A stretch of 64,000 nucleotides of DNA. Source: Ridgeia piscesae. Its lineage: Eukaryota; Annelida; Polychaeta; Sabellida; Siboglinidae. Below are positions 60,960-64,000 of this stretch, piece by piece. Every line of letters starts with the position of its first letter. Position 1 is the first letter of the stretch. The notes under the pieces were generated by a model that saw nothing but the letters and a program-made list of their open reading frames with translations, searched no databases and was not told the origin of the DNA. Where the stretch lies: the NCBI GenBank assembly GCA_025642075.2, contig JAODUO010001059.1:96388-160387 (forward strand). Reading direction: 5' to 3'. A program made the position numbers and the translations under genes.

Positions 60960-62330
60960 ATTGCTGAATTTGGAAAAAACATTTTAAAGATATACTCAAC
61001 TGTCTTAGGAATAACAGTGAAATGACTGGTAGTATTGATAATAGTAGTACTGCATATGATGATATTTATGTTACAGAGGAGGAGGTGGAAAGTGCCATTA
61101 AGGACCTTGAGAGTAAAAAATCATGTGGTGCTGATGGTATATATGCTGAACATTTATTGAAGCTTTTAAGTTGTTGCTTAACATGTTTATTTGTTCATGG
61201 AATTCTTCCAGATTCCATGATATCTGTCATTTTGGTACCGGTTATCAAGAACAAAGCTGGTAAAATTACTTCAAAGGATAATTACCGACCTATCGCTCTT
61301 GCCAGTTTAGTCAGTAAAGTTGTTGAGATCATCATTTTGCACAGATTATCAGGATACCTTTTGACCAATCCAAATCAATTTGGATTTAAAAAGAAACTTG
61401 GATGCCAGTAAGGCTTTTGATAGAGTGAATCATTCACTTCTCTTTGATAAGCTGTTGAAGCGAGGTGTTCCTGGCTACATTGTTAGGCTTCTCGTGTTCT
61501 GGTATACAAATCAGAAAATGTGTGTTAGATGGGGTAATGTATACTCAGATTATTTTGGTGTTTCGAATGGTGTTAGACAAGGTGGTATTTTGTCACCTCT
61601 TCTTTTCAATTTATATATGGATGATCTAAGTGATAGACTAAACAAACTGAAGATTGGGTGTTGTATAAATGGAATTGTGGTAAACCATATTATGTATGCA
61701 GATGATCTTGTTTTGATAGCGCCATCTGTTGCTGGCATGAATAAGATACTTAAATTGTGTGAAGGTTTTGGTTCCCAGCATGATATAAAATACAACCCAA
61801 TGAAAAGTTGTAGTATGTCCTTTAGATCAAAACTTCTCAAAGGAGTAACTTTACCCAAGTTTGTCTTGAATGGTGAATATATTGATGAGGTTGAGCAGTC
61901 CAAGTACCTTGGGCACATTTTCACAAATGATCTAACTGACAATGCAGACATTGCAAGACAGTGTCGACCGCTCTATGCTCAGGGCAATATGATTTTGCGT
62001 AAATTTCATATGTGTACTCCAGATGCGAAATTGACTCTATTTCGCACTTATTGTACCCCAATGTACACATCACAGCTATGGTGGAGCTATAGAAAAGCCA
62101 CAATCAACAAACTGTATACCTCATATCACAATATTTTGAAGATGTTTCTTGGGTTATCTAAATTTGAAAGCACAAGTATGTTATGTACCTATGTAAATGT
62201 CCAATGCTGTCAGTCTGTTATAAGGAACTTGGTGTACTGCTTTTTGCTTCGTTTGGACAGCTCTGACAATGTCCTTGTACAGTCCATTCTCAGATCTAGT
62301 CTGAACTTTGTCTCTATGGAACGATATTAG
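60960..62330 (+). mobile_element. non-LTR retrotransposon reverse transcriptase with internal deletion
   Basis: Two overlapping frames: 61,022-61,411 (CGADGIYAEHLLKLL, VIKNKAGKITSKDNYRPIAL, NPNQFGFKKKLG) and 61,380-62,330 (ASKAFDRVNHSLLFDKLL, SNGVRQGGILSPLLFNLYMDD, IMYADDLVLIAPS, EQSKYLGHIF, stop at 62,330). The stretch normally between the QFGF and FLDASKAFDR motifs is missing, about 25-30 codons, and shifts the frame near 61,398. No endonuclease is seen upstream. Clade not assigned. Confidence 0.85.
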
Positions 62331-62385
62331 GGCCATAATTCAACATGTCATATTATGGAAGATAATCTGCAATAATACGAAATCA

Positions 62386-62540
62386 GGCATAATGAAGACA
62401 GGCATAATACGAATTCAGCCATAATACGAAGCGAGCAAGCATAATGTGAGCAAGCATAATGCAAGCAAGCATAATGCGAGCAAGCATAATGCAAGCAAGC
62501 ATAATGCGACCAGGCATAATACGAACACGCATAATCAGCA
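62386..62540. repeat. 15-bp tandem repeat with GCATAAT core, about 10 copies
   Basis: AGCATAATGCGAGCA / AGCATAATGCAAGCA alternate. Outer copies (GGCATAATACGAA, CCATAATACGAA) are more diverged. Starts about 55 bp after the LINE stop codon. Confidence 0.9.
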
Positions 62541-63426
62541 CTCGCTAACCTTTTAGAGTTTGTGCTGCCATCTAGCGAACATCGACAACTTGGAAATACT
62601 GAAGTATCCCTTGCATTAAAATGTAATGCGCTGTGGGGCCGCTGCGCAGGTGTGTGCTTCCGTTTAAGAATTGTCTGCTGTGGTGTTTGAAAGTTTACGA
62701 CTTTTCGTAAATTTAGGGCTAGGTAAGCTGATAAGAGTTGTCAGCTGCTCTTTTTTCAAATTATATGATCGTTAGAGTAAGATAGGTACATATTTAGCAC
62801 GTTTGTTTGCTAATTTTGTTCGGTATGAAATACAAATCGCTTTACTAATAATTATTTTACTATAAAATTGTAAATTATTAAATTGATTTGTACTTCATAA
62901 AAATGTTAGTGAAAAATGAATTTTCCCCGATCTTTGTACGTGATCGTCACCATGTCGTAGCAATTTTAATGATTAGGTCCAGGATTGAAATTGAAATAAA
63001 AATATAACACCTAGTCAAATTGGTAGGTCGGGACTATACTAGACATAATTATATAGTAGGGTGGTCGGACCAAATTGTTCTTTAGAAAAAAATATTTTTT
63101 AAATGTTCCCTGATAGTGATAGTAGTCACTATAAGAAGTATAATGGTAGTTGTTTCATGAAATATTAAGCAAACTACATATGTTTAATGTTACAAATTTC
63201 ATGACATTTTCTGATGGATTGCATGTTAATATATGCAATGTTGCTTATAAACCACACACATCCCCCCAGTCATAATCACTAATTGAAGTGCAACCGTGCT
63301 TGTTTCATTTATGTAGATGGAATGTTAAGGAAACTGCAATTTTATGAAATTTGAAATTAAACATTTTCCGACAATTTTATGAAAAATTTGATCTTGCCAA
63401 TAAATCTGTCTTCTCTTCTTCTTCTA
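62541..63426. other. unassigned AT-rich DNA
   Basis: Nothing recognised. Confidence 0.3.
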
Positions 63427-63692
63427 TTAATCAGCCAACATCAATGTTGTGATAATTATGCTGATTTGTGGAGGTCGCAGTAGACATTTCTGAAATGTAG
63501 TGAAAGGGTGTGTGGCATAGTAGAGGGGGGTAGTAGACATAAGAAATAAGAGGGGAGGGGGAAGGGGAGGGATGGTCTGCCTGTTTACAGGTGGGCAGCA
63601 AGCCTGGTCTTGAAACAGTCCAGGGACTTGGCTGCCACTATTTCCTGGGGCAGGCTGTTCCATTCGGGGATGGTCCGGGGGAAGAATGACAT
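63427..63692 (-). mobile_element. LINE ORF2 C-terminal fragment
   Basis: The minus strand reads SFFPRTIPEWNSLPQEIV, AAKSLDCFKTRLAAHL-stop (stop near 63,590), the typical end of CR1/Rex-like ORF2. It is cut off at 63,692 beside the hAT copy. Confidence 0.7.
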
Positions 63693-63699
63693 ATGTCTC

Positions 63700-64000
63700 T
63701 ACTGTTGAGTAATCGTACTCGAGTACAAAGCAAAGTAATCGTACTCGAGTACATTACCAAAGTAATCGTACTCACAATTATTTCTCACGATTACTTTTTT
63801 TTCTCATATGAACAGTTGCGAGCAAATATATTTGACAGATAGAAATGGCAATATTAGAAGTAATCTAATACATGTAATATTAATTGAGCTATTAATTTTC
63901 TATTACTGTTGAGCATTTCAGTTAAATAAATATTCAGTCAGATTTCCTAATTAATACCTTTTTGGGGAGAGAAGCTACATCTCCTGACCCTCCTGCTTCT
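63700..64000 (+). mobile_element. hAT element, partial second copy of the 32.8-kb family
   Basis: GAGTAATCGTACTCGAGTAC... and onward (CATATGAACAGTTGC.AGCAAATAT, ATGGCAATATTAGAAGTAATC) follow 32,790-33,110 closely. The terminal CAGAGATG is decayed. Runs off the window. Confidence 0.85.

Overview
The window is animal nuclear DNA. Genes are split by GT-AG introns, base composition is AT-rich, and most of the length is transposons, microsatellites and two large minisatellites. The LINE types (CR1-like with an SGNH-esterase ORF1 fragment, L2/CR1-like, and one ending in the KAIDID..WEDLAQDR signature), tRNA-derived SINEs, hAT- and Harbinger-like elements and a SAMD9-like gene suggest a marine invertebrate (lophotrochozoan or invertebrate deuterostome). 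I cannot name the species.

Three genes can be assembled exon by exon. (1) LDAF1/promethin, minus strand, exons 10,412-10,682 and 9,225-9,478: a 170-residue lipid-droplet assembly factor. (2) YARS2, mitochondrial tyrosyl-tRNA synthetase, plus strand, 16,547-32,262: 12 exons found, starting at a perfect TISU-type start (GAACATGGCGGC) 30 bp after a TATA-like box. The exon that should carry the tyrosine-binding GGSDQ motif is not found. (3) The C-terminal part of a SAMD9/SAMD9L-like protein, minus strand, exons 36,272-37,578 and 34,705-34,800. Weaker candidates are a first exon at 1,384-1,468 (-), a two-exon membrane peptide at 42,990-43,525 (-) and a P2X7-tail-like zinc module at 54,892-55,173 (-).

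The most unusual structure is the 34-bp minisatellite at 25,874-28,793. It consists of exactly 86 head-to-tail copies and ends on the splice acceptor of the YARS2 KLGKT exon. Each unit ends in the same ...GTGGTTCCAG as the real acceptor, so the intron presents 86 consecutive 3' splice-site copies. As assembled, joining exon 6 directly to this exon gives an immediate stop (GTC TGA). Using an acceptor one unit upstream (34 = 1 mod 3) restores the frame.

Layout: 1-9 kb, AT-rich with a diverged tandem repeat and a 2.16-kb TAA-flanked inverted-repeat element filled by a 24-bp minisatellite; 9-10.7 kb LDAF1; 12.1-13.5 kb hAT-like element; 16.5-32.3 kb YARS2 with hAT, LINE and SINE insertions in its introns; 32.8-34.1 kb complete hAT element with a perfect 8-bp target duplication; 34.7-37.6 kb SAMD9-like gene; 38-64 kb mainly nested transposons (fold-back MITE, five LINE copies or fragments, SINE, long-inverted-repeat element, second copy of the 32.8-kb hAT family at the right edge). 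The single-copy genes are unrelated housekeeping or immune-type genes with no visible shared pathway.
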